Both the position numbers and the translations under genes were made by a program. Under the pieces are notes generated by a model. That model did not search any database and was not told the origin of the DNA. It saw nothing but the letters and a program-made list of their open reading frames with translations. From AC-38 sp033856025 (GTDB taxonomy: Bacteria; Actinomycetota; Thermoleophilia; Solirubrobacterales; Solirubrobacteraceae), in assembly GCA_033856025.1 (NCBI GenBank), contig JAWVFQ010000036.1, positions 11,734 to 75,733 on the forward strand: 64,000 nucleotides of DNA, read 5' to 3'. Shown here one piece after another: positions 36,060 to 44,548 of this stretch (its first letter is position 1; each line of letters starts with the position of its first letter).

Positions 36060-38476
36060 GCCGCTCGCGCTGTCGCGCTTTCCAGGAATCGGTGGGCTTC
36101 CTCTCGTCTGTGCTCGTAGGCCCGGAACGCCGGGGACCGCTCCAGCGCGGTCCGCTGCGCGGCCGGGACGGTGACCGCGAGCCGATCCCGGTCGAGGCTG
36201 ACGAGGGAAAGCTCCTGGAGGACCCGCAGCATGCGGCCGGCGAGTGCCGGGGACCGGGGCCGCTGGGCGTCTCCGCGGAGCTGCCCCTCGAGCTCCTCTC
36301 CCTCCGCACCGCCCGCGTCCCGCAGGGCCCGGTACAGCGCGGTGAGCGGGGCACGGAGGCCGTACTCCTGCTCGGTGATCTGCTGGGCAAAGCGTAGCTC
36401 AGGGTCGCCCCAGGCCAGGTGGGCGTGCCCCGCGCCGGACGCCAGCGCCCGCTCGTGGGCCGGATGGAGCGGCGGATCGAGCGCCACCACATGCGCGAAC
36501 CGGTCCGCCATCACGGGGTCGCGCTCGAGCGCGTCCCACGAGGTCAGGGCGAAGCCGCCCAGTCGCGCCGCGAGCCCACGAAGTCGCCGCGGAACGTCAC
36601 AGCACACCACCAGCACGGGCTCGCCCGCGGCCACGAGCGCCCCGATCGTGCCGGCGAGCCCCCGGTCGCGCGCGTCGACGACCGTGCGGCCGTCGCCGCC
36701 GGCCGGCGCGGCCCCGGCCGGTTCCAGTGGGGCGTCGAGCTCGGCGAGGACTCCGGCCATCCAGTCGGCGGGCGCGCCCAGGACCTCGATGGGCGCGGGC
36801 TCGCACGGGCGGGCGGTGCGCAGGACGAGGCGGGCCTCGACGGCGCCGTTCCACTGGTTTCGCTCCAGGGTGAAGGTGGCGTCGGCCGGCGTGTCGGGAT
36901 CCACGGGGAGACGCGGCGACCCAAAGGCGACCGCGCGGGCGCGGTGGCCGCCGCCGTGGACGGTGAAGCGCACGTGCTTGCCCTCCCCCATCGCCGCCGG
37001 CTCGGCGAGCTGGGCGGCGGGGAGCAGCAGGGACGGCTGGGGGTTGCCCATCCCGAAGGGCGCCAGGCGCTCGAGCTCCTCGGCCAGGTCCAGGTGCAGG
37101 GCGTCGCCGGAGACGACGGCGTCCACGCGCTCCACCGGCACGAGGTCGTCGGCGGTCAGCGTCGCGGCCGCGTGCGCCTCGAAGGCGGCGCGGAATGCGT
37201 CGAGCTCGTCGCGCGTCACCTCCAGCCCCGCGGCCGCGCGGTGCCCGCCGTGTCGCAGCAGGTGCGCGGAGGCCGCGTTGAGCCCGGCCAGGAGGTCGAA
37301 GCCGGCGATGGAGCGGCCCGAGCCGGTGCCGCGCTCGCCGTCCATCGCCACCATGACGGTGGGCCGGTGGTGGCGCTCGGCGATCCGCGAGGCGACGATC
37401 CCGATGACGCCGGGATGCCAGTCCTCGCCCGCCAGGACGTACGCGGGGCGCTCGCCCGCCTCCGCCACGAGGCGCTCGGCCTCGAACAGGATCCGCGTCT
37501 CGACGTCGCGGCGCTCGTGGTTGGCGGAGTCCAGCTCGCGCGCCACGGCCTCGGCCCGCTCCTCGTCCTCGGTCAGCACGAGCTCCAGGCCGGCGTCCGC
37601 CCGGTGCAGGCGCCCGGCCGCGTTGATGCGCGGGGCCAGGCGAAAGCTCGCCGCGTGCGCGTCCATCGCGCCCGGCTCGAGCTGGGCCACCCGCATGAGC
37701 GCGCGCAGCCCCGGCTTCGCCGTGCCGGCCAGCGCGCGCAGGCCCGCGCGCACGATCGCCCGGTTCTCCCCCTGAAGCGGCACGCAGTCGGCCACCGTGG
37801 CCAGAGCGACCAGGTCGAGGTCGTCGTCGGCGCGGCCCGCCGCGCCCTCGAGCGCCTGGGCGACCTTCCACGCCACCGCGGTGGCGCAGAGGTCGGGGCA
37901 GGGGTAGCCGCAGACGGTCGGGTGGACGATCGGCGCGTCGGGGAGCCGGCCGTCCGCGCGCGGGCGGTGGTGGTCGGTGACGACGACGTCCACGCCGGCG
38001 GTGCGGGCGGCGGCCACCTCCTCGACGGCGGTGATCGCGCAGTCGACGGTGATCAGCAGGCCGGTGCCCTCCGCGGCCAGCCGGTCGACCGTCCGGCGCG
38101 AGAGGCCGTAGCCGTCCTCCGTGCGGCTGGGCAGGAACCAGCCGGGATCGGCGCCGAGCCGGCGCAGCGAGCGCACCAGCACGGCGGTCGAGCACACGCC
38201 GTCCACGTCGTAGTCGCCGTGGACGACGATCCGCGAGCCGCGGCCCACGTGGTCGCGGATCAGCGCGACGGCGTCGTCGATCCCCGCGAAGGCATCGGGC
38301 GGATGGACCTCGTCCGCGGCCAGGAACGCGCGCGCGACCGCCGGGTCCCCCATCCCCCGGCGCACCAGCACCTGCCCCAGCACGTCGGACACGCCCAGCT
38401 CCTCGCGCAGCGCCAGCACCTCGGCCACCGGCGCGGGCGGGACCTCCAGGCGGCACTCGGGGCGAACTGACGGCAC
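36056..38476 (-). CDS. recJ: Single-stranded-DNA exonuclease RecJ
   Basis: The product has 806 residues from GTG 38476. The DHH phosphoesterase motifs are RIVVHGDYDVDGVCSTAVL (motif I), ITVDCAITAVEEV (II) and VVVTDHHRPRADG (III, DHH). The DHHA1 part includes HPGVIGIVASRIAERHHRPT and LRHGGHRAAAGLEV. It degrades ssDNA 5' to 3' in repair and recombination. It is ~230 residues longer than E. coli RecJ; the extra C-terminal region (after ~560) resembles the extended Gram-positive form. It lies between the small membrane-protein gene and rsh, the latter overlapping by 4 bases. A 173-base gap upstream probably holds its promoter. Confidence 0.95.
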   Translation of the reverse strand: MPSVRPECRLEVPPAPVAEVLALREELGVSDVLGQVLVRRGMGDPAVARAFLAADEVHPPDAFAGIDDAVALIRDHVGRGSRIVVHGDYDVDGVCSTAVLVRSLRRLGADPGWFLPSRTEDGYGLSRRTVDRLAAEGTGLLITVDCAITAVEEVAAARTAGVDVVVTDHHRPRADGRLPDAPIVHPTVCGYPCPDLCATAVAWKVAQALEGAAGRADDDLDLVALATVADCVPLQGENRAIVRAGLRALAGTAKPGLRALMRVAQLEPGAMDAHAASFRLAPRINAAGRLHRADAGLELVLTEDEERAEAVARELDSANHERRDVETRILFEAERLVAEAGERPAYVLAGEDWHPGVIGIVASRIAERHHRPTVMVAMDGERGTGSGRSIAGFDLLAGLNAASAHLLRHGGHRAAAGLEVTRDELDAFRAAFEAHAAATLTADDLVPVERVDAVVSGDALHLDLAEELERLAPFGMGNPQPSLLLPAAQLAEPAAMGEGKHVRFTVHGGGHRARAVAFGSPRLPVDPDTPADATFTLERNQWNGAVEARLVLRTARPCEPAPIEVLGAPADWMAGVLAELDAPLEPAGAAPAGGDGRTVVDARDRGLAGTIGALVAAGEPVLVVCCDVPRRLRGLAARLGGFALTSWDALERDPVMADRFAHVVALDPPLHPAHERALASGAGHAHLAWGDPELRFAQQITEQEYGLRAPLTALYRALRDAGGAEGEELEGQLRGDAQRPRSPALAGRMLRVLQELSLVSLDRDRLAVTVPAAQRTALERSPAFRAYEHRREEAHRFLESATARAA

Positions 38477-38537
38477 CCCTGGACCGTAGGACCGCCCCCG
38501 GACACACCCGCCCCGGCGTCGTGCCCGTTAAACGGCC

Positions 38538-38561
38538 GAAGCCCGGACGAATCCGGGCTTC
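38538..38561. repeat. Perfect hairpin upstream of recJ
   Basis: GAAGCCCGG and CCGGGCTTC are perfect 9-bp arms around a 6-nt loop, in the gap between the secDF-side operon and recJ. No T-run follows on either strand, so a simple intrinsic terminator is not certain. On the minus strand it would lie about 60 bases before the recJ start. It could be a leader hairpin or a factor-assisted terminator. Confidence 0.5.
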
Positions 38562-38604
38562 AGCGAAAGGAAGGAGGTATGCACCCCCCTTATCGACACA
38601 TCGG

Positions 38605-38637
38605 GCCGAGACCTTTAGCCCCGATTCGAATCTCGGC
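38605..38637. repeat. Second hairpin upstream of recJ
   Basis: GCCGAGA (38605-38611) and TCTCGGC (38631-38637) are perfect 7-bp arms around 19 bases that include a TTCGAAT resembling a tRNA T-loop. It follows the stop of the small membrane-protein gene by 13 bases on the minus strand, so termination of the ruv-sec transcript is the simplest reading. There is no U-tract. I could not fold a complete tRNA or tmRNA from it. Confidence 0.4.
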
Positions 38638-38649
38638 GAGAACGCGCCG

Positions 38650-38916
38650 TCAGGCCGCGGCGTTCTCGCGGCGGATGCCCTCGAAGTAGGCGGCGGCGAT
38701 CCCCAGGATGGCGCCGGGGATCGCGTAGAGGACCGTGACGAGGTCGGTGTCCTGGCGGCCGGGGACGTGCAGGCCGCTGATCAGCAGCGCCACCACGATG
38801 GAGCCGATCAGGGCGCCAACGAACGCGCCGACGATCCCGCCCCAGAAGCGGTCGGGCAGGAACACCGTGAAGTGCCAGATCGCGAGGCCCATCATGGCCC
38901 ACGCCAGGAGTCCCAT
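38650..38916 (-). CDS. Small integral membrane protein
   Basis: The product has 88 residues starting at ATG 38916, overlapping the secDF stop by one base (TAATG). It has three hydrophobic segments: MGLLAWAMMGLAIWHFTVFL, a glycine-rich GGIVGAFVGALIGSIVVALL and LVTVLYAIPGAILGIAAAYF. The glycine-zipper pattern resembles small GlsB/YeaQ-type or transglycosylase-associated membrane proteins, but I cannot assign it. Coupling to SecDF suggests, without proof, a link to membrane protein export. Confidence 0.75.
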   Translation of the reverse strand: MGLLAWAMMGLAIWHFTVFLPDRFWGGIVGAFVGALIGSIVVALLISGLHVPGRQDTDLVTVLYAIPGAILGIAAAYFEGIRRENAAA

Positions 38917-41810
38917 TACCTGTTCCTCCCGTGGCGGCGGTTGCGGGGGCGCTTGGGCTTGTCCTTCTTCGGAGGCTTCGCCCCGCCCGTGGACGAGGTG
39001 CGCGAGACCGGCGCGGCCGGCTCGGGCTTGCCGTCGCCGTCGCCGTCCTCGAGGCCGAGGTCGGCCACCATCTCCTGGAACTCGTCGGGCGCGACCTGGT
39101 CGGGGTCGTCGGCCGCGAGCGCCGTGCGCCGGCGCCGGCGGCGACGCGTCTCGGGCGCGACGCCGGCCTGGGCGGCGACCAGGTCGGGGTCGGTGGGCTC
39201 GCCGCCCACCGTGGCCACGGCGTAGGCGGGGACGACACCCCCGTACTCGGCGCGGATGCGCTCGGAGCGCTGCACGTACACGCGCTCGCGCTCCTTCCAG
39301 TGCGTCAGGACCGGCGACGCGATGAAGATCGACGAGTACGCGCCCGACACGATCCCCACCATCAGGGCGAAGGCGAAGTCGCGCAGCGTCGCCCCGCCGA
39401 ACACGAGCAGCGAGATGACCAGCACGAGCGCGCTGGCGCCGGTGATCAGCGACCGCAGCAGCACCTCGGACATGGAGCGGTTGACGATCTGGGAGAACGC
39501 GGCCCGCGGCATCCGTGGCACGTTCTCGCGTACGCGGTCGAACACGATGATCCCGTCGTACAGGGAGTAGCCGAGGATCGTCAGCAGCGCGGCCACCGTC
39601 GCGCTCGTCACCTCCCTCCCGGCGAGCGAGTACACGCCCGCGGTGATCAGGATGTCGTGCATCAACGCGATCAGGACCGGCACCGCGTACTTCGCCTCGA
39701 ATCGCAACGCCACGTAGACCGCGATGACCAGCAGCGACGCGATGATCGCGATGATCGCCGACTTGGCCACCGTCTGGCCGAACGTCGGCCCGATGGACTG
39801 GCTGGAGAAGGTCTGGCCCACGCCGAAGTCGCGGTCCAGCAGGCGGCGCACCTGCGTGACCTTGGCCGGCTGCAGCGTGGACGTGGAGATCTGGTAGACG
39901 GTCTTCCCCAGCTCCGGGTTGGAGACCCTCTGGATCTCGGCGTCCCCGTAGCCCGCCGCGGCGAGCACCGAGCGCACCTGCTTCTCGTTCGCCGGCTTCT
40001 GCAGACCCGTGGTGATCCGCGTCCCGGACTCGAAGTCGATCCCGAACTTCAGCCCCTTGCCGCCGATCGACAGCGCGCCGATGAGCAGGATCACGCCGGA
40101 CATGGAGAAGAACCACTTCGACGCGCCCATGAAGTCGAAGCGGAACCGGTGGCGCTGCTCGCCGGCGCCCATCGCGGCCGCGCTGCCCAGCATCCCCGTG
40201 CGCCCCATCGTCACGAGGATCGCCTGCGTGGCCAGGATCGCGGTGAACAGCGAGACGATCGTCCCCACGCCCAGGGTGAAGGCGAAGCCCTTGACGCCCG
40301 CCGTGGCCAGGATGAACAGGATGAACGCCGTCATCAGCGTCACGACGTTGGCGTCGATGATCGCGGTGAGGCCCTTCTTGTAGCCGGTGGAGATGGCGCG
40401 CTGGATGGACGCGCCCGCGCGTATCTCCTCCTTCACCCGTTCGAAGATCACGATGTTCGCGTCGGCCGCGACCCCGATCGTCAGCACCAGCCCCGCGATC
40501 CCCGGCAGCGTCATCGTGATCGGGATCAGCTTGATAAGCGCGAAGAAGTACGCGGCGTAGATGGCCAGGGCGGCGACGGCGACCACGCCGGCCAGGCGAT
40601 AGAAGGCGAGCAGGAACAGGACGACCAGCGCGAGGCCCACGCCGCCGGCCAGCAGCGCCTGGTGCAGTGCCTCGCGGCCCAGGGTCGCCGAGACCTGCGA
40701 CTGCGAGATCAGCTCGAGCTTCAGCGGCAGCGCGCCCGTCTTGAGCAGCTGGGCCAGGTCCTGCGCGCTGCGGATCGTGAAGCCGCCCTCGATCTGCGAG
40801 CCGTTGCGCCCGTCGATCCCGTCCGGGTTGTCGGTGAACGAGATGAAAGGCGTCGTGATCAGGTCCTGGTCCAGCACGGCGGCGAAGTGCTGGAACGAGG
40901 CCTGGGCCGGCTGGCCGGGGATCTGCTGGGACAGACCACGCTGGGCGATCGTGCGCGTGACGTCGTGCCACTTCTTGCGCCCGGACTTCGTGAACTGGAA
41001 CGTGACGATGGGCGCGCCGGTGCCGGTCGCGCCGTTGTCGGTGTTCTGCTCGGGGTTCTTGATGTCCGTCCCCGAGAGCGCCGGGTCGTCGTTGAGCACG
41101 TAGTAGGTGTCCGGCGTGCCCTTCGGCGCCTTGTCGGGCCGCTCGGCCTTGACGACGACGGTGCCGGTCGAGACCTTCAGCACCTCGGCGCCCGGCGGCT
41201 TGCGACGGCTCGGCAGCTCGGACACCAGCTCGGGCTCGCTCTCGGCGGGCCCCGCGAGGAGGCGGTGCTGCGGCGCCGGCCCGAACAGGTAGTAGAGATC
41301 GTTGTTGGTGTTGTTGCGGTCGTGGATCGCCGCGCGCTTGGAGGCGCGCTTGACCGCGTCGTAGAGCGAGAGCCCGCCGGACTGGCCCGCCGCCTGGCCG
41401 CCCGTGACCGTCGCGTCAGACGGGTTGGGCCGCAGGTCGGGCCCGAGGACGTTGGCCTCCCAGTCGTAGAAGAACAGCCGGGCCACGCGTCCGACCTGGC
41501 GCTGGGCGCGCTCGGCGTTCTTGACCGCCGGCAGGCCGACGGCGATCTGGTCGGGGCCGGAGCGCTGGATCTCGGGCTCCGAGACGCCGAGCTGGTCGAC
41601 GCGCTCGCGCATGATGTCGATGGCCCGGTTCAGCGCGTCGGGCGTGACCTTGGGCTGGGCCGGCGTGGGCTTGGCCTGGTAGACCAGCTCGACGCCGCCC
41701 TTGAGGTCGAGGCCCAGCCGGGTGGGCTTGGCGGCGATGACGGCCAGCGACGCCAGCAGCAGGCCGGCGACGAGCAGGAGGACGAACGCGTTGCGGCGCC
41801 GGTCAGGCAT
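38916..41810 (-). CDS. secDF: Fused SecD-SecF protein-export translocase subunit
   Basis: The product has 964 residues starting at ATG 41810. It uses the proton gradient to help pull secreted proteins through SecYEG. The SecD half opens with LGLDLKGGVELVYQAK, has a large external P1 domain and the transmembrane motif GVAADANIVIFERVKEEIR. The SecF half has FGIDFESGTRITTGLQ and ILGYSLYDGIIVFDRVREN. Twelve membrane helices are expected. The SecD and SecF parts are one chain, as in Bacillus. The last ~130 residues form a long polar tail with an arginine run (TRRRRRRRTAL) and a basic end (KPPKKDKPKRPRNRRHGRNR), absent from typical SecF. Confidence 0.95.
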   Translation of the reverse strand: MPDRRRNAFVLLLVAGLLLASLAVIAAKPTRLGLDLKGGVELVYQAKPTPAQPKVTPDALNRAIDIMRERVDQLGVSEPEIQRSGPDQIAVGLPAVKNAERAQRQVGRVARLFFYDWEANVLGPDLRPNPSDATVTGGQAAGQSGGLSLYDAVKRASKRAAIHDRNNTNNDLYYLFGPAPQHRLLAGPAESEPELVSELPSRRKPPGAEVLKVSTGTVVVKAERPDKAPKGTPDTYYVLNDDPALSGTDIKNPEQNTDNGATGTGAPIVTFQFTKSGRKKWHDVTRTIAQRGLSQQIPGQPAQASFQHFAAVLDQDLITTPFISFTDNPDGIDGRNGSQIEGGFTIRSAQDLAQLLKTGALPLKLELISQSQVSATLGREALHQALLAGGVGLALVVLFLLAFYRLAGVVAVAALAIYAAYFFALIKLIPITMTLPGIAGLVLTIGVAADANIVIFERVKEEIRAGASIQRAISTGYKKGLTAIIDANVVTLMTAFILFILATAGVKGFAFTLGVGTIVSLFTAILATQAILVTMGRTGMLGSAAAMGAGEQRHRFRFDFMGASKWFFSMSGVILLIGALSIGGKGLKFGIDFESGTRITTGLQKPANEKQVRSVLAAAGYGDAEIQRVSNPELGKTVYQISTSTLQPAKVTQVRRLLDRDFGVGQTFSSQSIGPTFGQTVAKSAIIAIIASLLVIAVYVALRFEAKYAVPVLIALMHDILITAGVYSLAGREVTSATVAALLTILGYSLYDGIIVFDRVRENVPRMPRAAFSQIVNRSMSEVLLRSLITGASALVLVISLLVFGGATLRDFAFALMVGIVSGAYSSIFIASPVLTHWKERERVYVQRSERIRAEYGGVVPAYAVATVGGEPTDPDLVAAQAGVAPETRRRRRRRTALAADDPDQVAPDEFQEMVADLGLEDGDGDGKPEPAAPVSRTSSTGGAKPPKKDKPKRPRNRRHGRNR

Positions 41811-41837
41811 TCTCGTCCAAGGGTATCCGGGCCGGGG

Positions 41838-42287
41838 CTAGCCCTTGGGCGTCAGGACGACGAGCAGCCCGCCGTCGTCGTCGTACCCGGGGAAGAGGTC
41901 GGCGGTCGCCTTGGCCGGGAGGTCACCCTCCGCGTTGACCTCGACCGGCTTGTTCAGGACGCGGACGCCCCACTCCAGCGCCGTGGCGACGTGGTCGTCG
42001 CCGCTGTCGAAGCGCAGGCCGAGCACGTCGTTGACCGGGCGCCCGATGACGCGCTCCTCCGTGAGGCCGGTGAGCTCGGTCGAGCCCCGGCCCAGCCCGA
42101 TCAGGCGGCCCTGCTGGTCGCAGACGAAGAAGGCGGCGTTGGGCGCCGGGTAGTAGTCGTCGAGCAGCTCGAAGAGGAAGCCGAAGCCGCACTTGCTGCA
42201 CGCCTTGGCCTGGGCCCGGAACCCGGCCGTGCGCTCGCTCGCGCTGGAGCGGTTGCCGCAGTTGGGGCAGATGAACAGGTGGGCCAT
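41838..42287 (-). CDS. Zinc-ribbon/PAS-domain protein
   Basis: The product has 149 residues from ATG 42287 (MAHLFICPNCGNRSSASERT). The N-terminus is a zinc ribbon with CPNC and ACSKCGFGF. The rest is a PAS fold (YYPAPNAAFFVCDQQGRLIG, then STELTGLTEERVIGRPVNDV). PAS domains sense small ligands, redox state or light, and here no output domain follows, so it should act through a partner. An alternative GTG at 42308 adds 7 residues. It occupies the place where yajC is often found between ruvB and secDF. Function unknown. Confidence 0.8.
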   Translation of the reverse strand: MAHLFICPNCGNRSSASERTAGFRAQAKACSKCGFGFLFELLDDYYPAPNAAFFVCDQQGRLIGLGRGSTELTGLTEERVIGRPVNDVLGLRFDSGDDHVATALEWGVRVLNKPVEVNAEGDLPAKATADLFPGYDDDGGLLVVLTPKG

Positions 42288-42319
42288 CGAGGACGGCAGG
42301 ATATCCACGCGCCTTAAGC

Positions 42320-43342
42320 TCAGAACAGCGCCGCGTCGCGCGGCGGGGACAGGCCCAGGTGCTCCCAGGCCCGCGGGGTCGCGGCGCGCCCCCGGGGCGT
42401 GCGCTGGAGCAGGCCGCTCTGGAGCAGGTAGGGCTCGTAGACGTCCTCGATCGTGTCCGCCTCCTCCCCCACCGCGACGGCCAGCGTGGAGAGCCCGACG
42501 GGGCCGCCGCCGAACTTCTCGCAGACGGTCCGCAGGATCTCGCGGTCCAGGCGGTCCAGCCCGGCCGAGTCGACCTCGAGCAGGTCCAGAGCGGCGTCCG
42601 CCACCTCGGCCGTGATGCGCGTGCCGGCGCGCACCTCGGCGTAGTCGCGCACGCGCTTGAGCAGGCGGTTGGCCACGCGTGGCGTGCCGCGCGAGCGCTG
42701 CGCGATGGCCTCGGCGCCGGCGTCGTCGAGCTCGGCGCCCAGGATCGCCGCCGAGCGCCGGACGATCCCCCCCAGGTCCTCGCGCCCGTAGTGCTCCAGG
42801 CGGTGCTGGATGCCGAAGCGGTCGCGCAGGGGCGTCGTGAGCAGGCCGGCCCGCGTGGTCGCCCCGATCAGCGTGAACGGCGGGAGCTCCAGGGTCACCA
42901 CGCGCGCGCCCGCCCCCTGGCCGACGGTGATGGGCAGGCGGCGGTCCTCCATGGCGGGGTAGAAGGTCTCCTCCAGCGCGCGGGGCAGGCGGTGCACCTC
43001 GTCCACGAAGAAGACGCTGCGGGGCTCCAGCGCGGTGAGGAAGGCGGCCACGTCGCCCTTGCGCTCCAGCGCGGGGCCGGCCGTCTGCACGAACGGGACC
43101 TCCAGCTCGGCGGCGACGATCTGGGCCAGCGACGTCTTGCCCAGGCCGGGCGGACCGGCCAGCAGGACGTGGTCCAGCGCCTCGCCGCGGGCGGCGGCGG
43201 CCTCCAGGGAGACCGCGAGCTGGGACTTGACGGCGTCCTGCCCGACGAACTCGTCCAGGCGCCGCGGGCGAAGCGAGCGCTCGGTGTCCGCGGCGTCGTC
43301 CTCCGGCAGCGGCCCGGGGGTCTGGATGCGGGCCTCGGTCAT
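42320..43342 (-). CDS. ruvB: Holliday junction branch-migration helicase RuvB
   Basis: The product has 340 residues starting at ATG 43342. The Walker A is LLAGPPGLGKTSLAQIVA, Walker B is SVFFVDEVHRLPRALEETFY, sensor 1 is LIGATTRAGLLTTPLRDRFG, and the C-terminal winged helix includes GPVGLSTLAVAVGEEADTIE and EPYLLQSGLLQRTPRGR. As a hexameric motor it drives branch migration with RuvA. It overlaps ruvA by 4 bases in the standard ruvCAB order. Confidence 0.97.
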   Translation of the reverse strand: MTEARIQTPGPLPEDDAADTERSLRPRRLDEFVGQDAVKSQLAVSLEAAAARGEALDHVLLAGPPGLGKTSLAQIVAAELEVPFVQTAGPALERKGDVAAFLTALEPRSVFFVDEVHRLPRALEETFYPAMEDRRLPITVGQGAGARVVTLELPPFTLIGATTRAGLLTTPLRDRFGIQHRLEHYGREDLGGIVRRSAAILGAELDDAGAEAIAQRSRGTPRVANRLLKRVRDYAEVRAGTRITAEVADAALDLLEVDSAGLDRLDREILRTVCEKFGGGPVGLSTLAVAVGEEADTIEDVYEPYLLQSGLLQRTPRGRAATPRAWEHLGLSPPRDAALF

Positions 43343-43926
43343 GGGCGCGCCGCCTTGAGCGCGTGGGCGATCAGGTCCTCGGTCGACAGGTCGCCCGGCG
43401 CGTCGTCGAGCAGGTCCTGCGCCTCCTGGAGCGAGAAGCCCAGCCCGACCAGGCCGTCGCGGGCCAGCAGCCGCGGGTCGTCGGTGCGGGTGATCGTGAT
43501 GTCCTCGCCGCCGATCGCCGGCGCGTCGGCCACCTTCTCGCGCAGCTCGACGATGATCCGCTCCGCCGTGCGCTTGCCGATGCCGGGGACGGCCTGGAAG
43601 CGCGCGGCGTCGCCCGCGGCCAGCGCGCCGAGCAGCTCGCGGGGCGGGCCGCCGGACAGCACGGCCAGCGCCACCTTGGGCCCCACGGCCTGGACCCCGA
43701 GGAGCATCAGGAACAGATCGCGCTCCTCCTCGCTGGAGAACCCGTACAGCGCGAGCTGGTCGTCGCGGACGACTAGGTGGGAGTGCAGCGTCACCGGCTT
43801 GCCGGCCGCCGGAACGTGCTTGAGGGTCTCGGCCGAGACGGCGAGGCGGTATCCGACGCCGCCGCAGTCGACCACGACGTGGTCGGGGCGCCGCACGGCG
43901 ACCTCGCCCCGGACGAGGGCGATCAC
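43339..43926 (-). CDS. ruvA: Holliday junction-binding protein RuvA
   Basis: The product has 195 residues from GTG 43926 (VIALVRGEVAVRRPDHVVVD), overlapping ruvC in a GTGA. The OB-fold N-terminus is followed by the helix-hairpin-helix pair LLGVQAVGPKVALAVLS and FQAVPGIGKRTAERIIVELR. A flexible linker leads to the C-terminal RuvB-binding domain (LVGLGFSLQEAQDLLDD). It forms tetramers clamping Holliday junctions and loads RuvB. Confidence 0.96.
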   Translation of the reverse strand: MIALVRGEVAVRRPDHVVVDCGGVGYRLAVSAETLKHVPAAGKPVTLHSHLVVRDDQLALYGFSSEEERDLFLMLLGVQAVGPKVALAVLSGGPPRELLGALAAGDAARFQAVPGIGKRTAERIIVELREKVADAPAIGGEDITITRTDDPRLLARDGLVGLGFSLQEAQDLLDDAPGDLSTEDLIAHALKAARP

Positions 43927-44447
43927 GAGGCTGCCGCCGGAGCGGGCGCGGGGCCGGCCGCCGCGACGGCGGCGCTCACCGGCGCGTGGTTGAGGTCGCA
44001 GATGGCCACGGCGAGCGCGTCGGCGGCGTGGTCGGAGCGCGGCGGCTCGGGGAGCGCGAGCAGCGCGGCGACCATCCGCTGGACCTGGTCCTTCCCGGCG
44101 CGCCCCGACCCGCAGACCGCCCCCTTGATCTGCTGGGGGGTGTAGCCGCGGCAGGGCAGCTCGCGCGACCCGGCGGCCAGCAGCGCCGCACCGCGGGCGT
44201 GGCCCACGGCGAACGCGCTCTTGACGTTGACGCCGAAGAAGAGCTCCTCCACGGCGACCGCGTCGGGACGGTGCTCGTCCAGCAGCTCGCACACGCGCGC
44301 GTGGATCGCCGCCAGGCGGCGCTCTAGCGCCTCGCCGGGTGCGGTGGCGATCACGCCGCCGTCGAGCGCGAGCAGACGGCCGCCCCGGCGGGCCACGACG
44401 CCGTACCCGGTGCTCGCCGTGCCGGGGTCGATTCCGAGGACGATCAT
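43923..44447 (-). CDS. ruvC: Crossover junction endodeoxyribonuclease RuvC
   Basis: The product has 174 residues starting at ATG 44447. The catalytic acidic residues are present: Asp in VLGIDPGTASTGYGVV, Glu in VAVEELFFGVNVKSAFAVG, and the pair in RSDHAADALAVAICDLNH. It resolves Holliday junctions by paired nicks. It is the first gene of the ruvC-ruvA-ruvB-secDF-recJ-rsh direction and is divergent from the GGDEF/HD-GYP gene, with 101 bases between them. The C-terminus is a short alanine/proline tail. Confidence 0.96.
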   Translation of the reverse strand: MIVLGIDPGTASTGYGVVARRGGRLLALDGGVIATAPGEALERRLAAIHARVCELLDEHRPDAVAVEELFFGVNVKSAFAVGHARGAALLAAGSRELPCRGYTPQQIKGAVCGSGRAGKDQVQRMVAALLALPEPPRSDHAADALAVAICDLNHAPVSAAVAAAGPAPAPAAAS

Positions 44448-44548
44448 CCCTACGCCATTCTGCGCAGGGCTCCGGATGCCTTCGCATTAGTGCTGCAACC
44501 GGGTTCTGGACACAAGTTTTCGCGCCCGGCTGCCGATACCCACCCCGG

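Noticed and set aside
31444..36492. A 1682-codon open frame continuing from the GT-C gene through rsh
   Set aside because: Only the part from 33492 encodes a plausible protein. The rest is a shadow frame of rsh and recJ with Arg/Gly-rich nonsense.
38605..38637. tRNA or tmRNA fragment because of the TTCGAAT loop
   Set aside because: No acceptor, D or anticodon arms can be paired around it; only a simple hairpin forms.
38579..38700. Possible small plus-strand gene starting MHPPYRHIGPRPLAPIR after AAGGAGG
   Set aside because: The Shine-Dalgarno is only one base from the ATG, the frame runs into antisense of the membrane-protein gene, and the product resembles nothing known.
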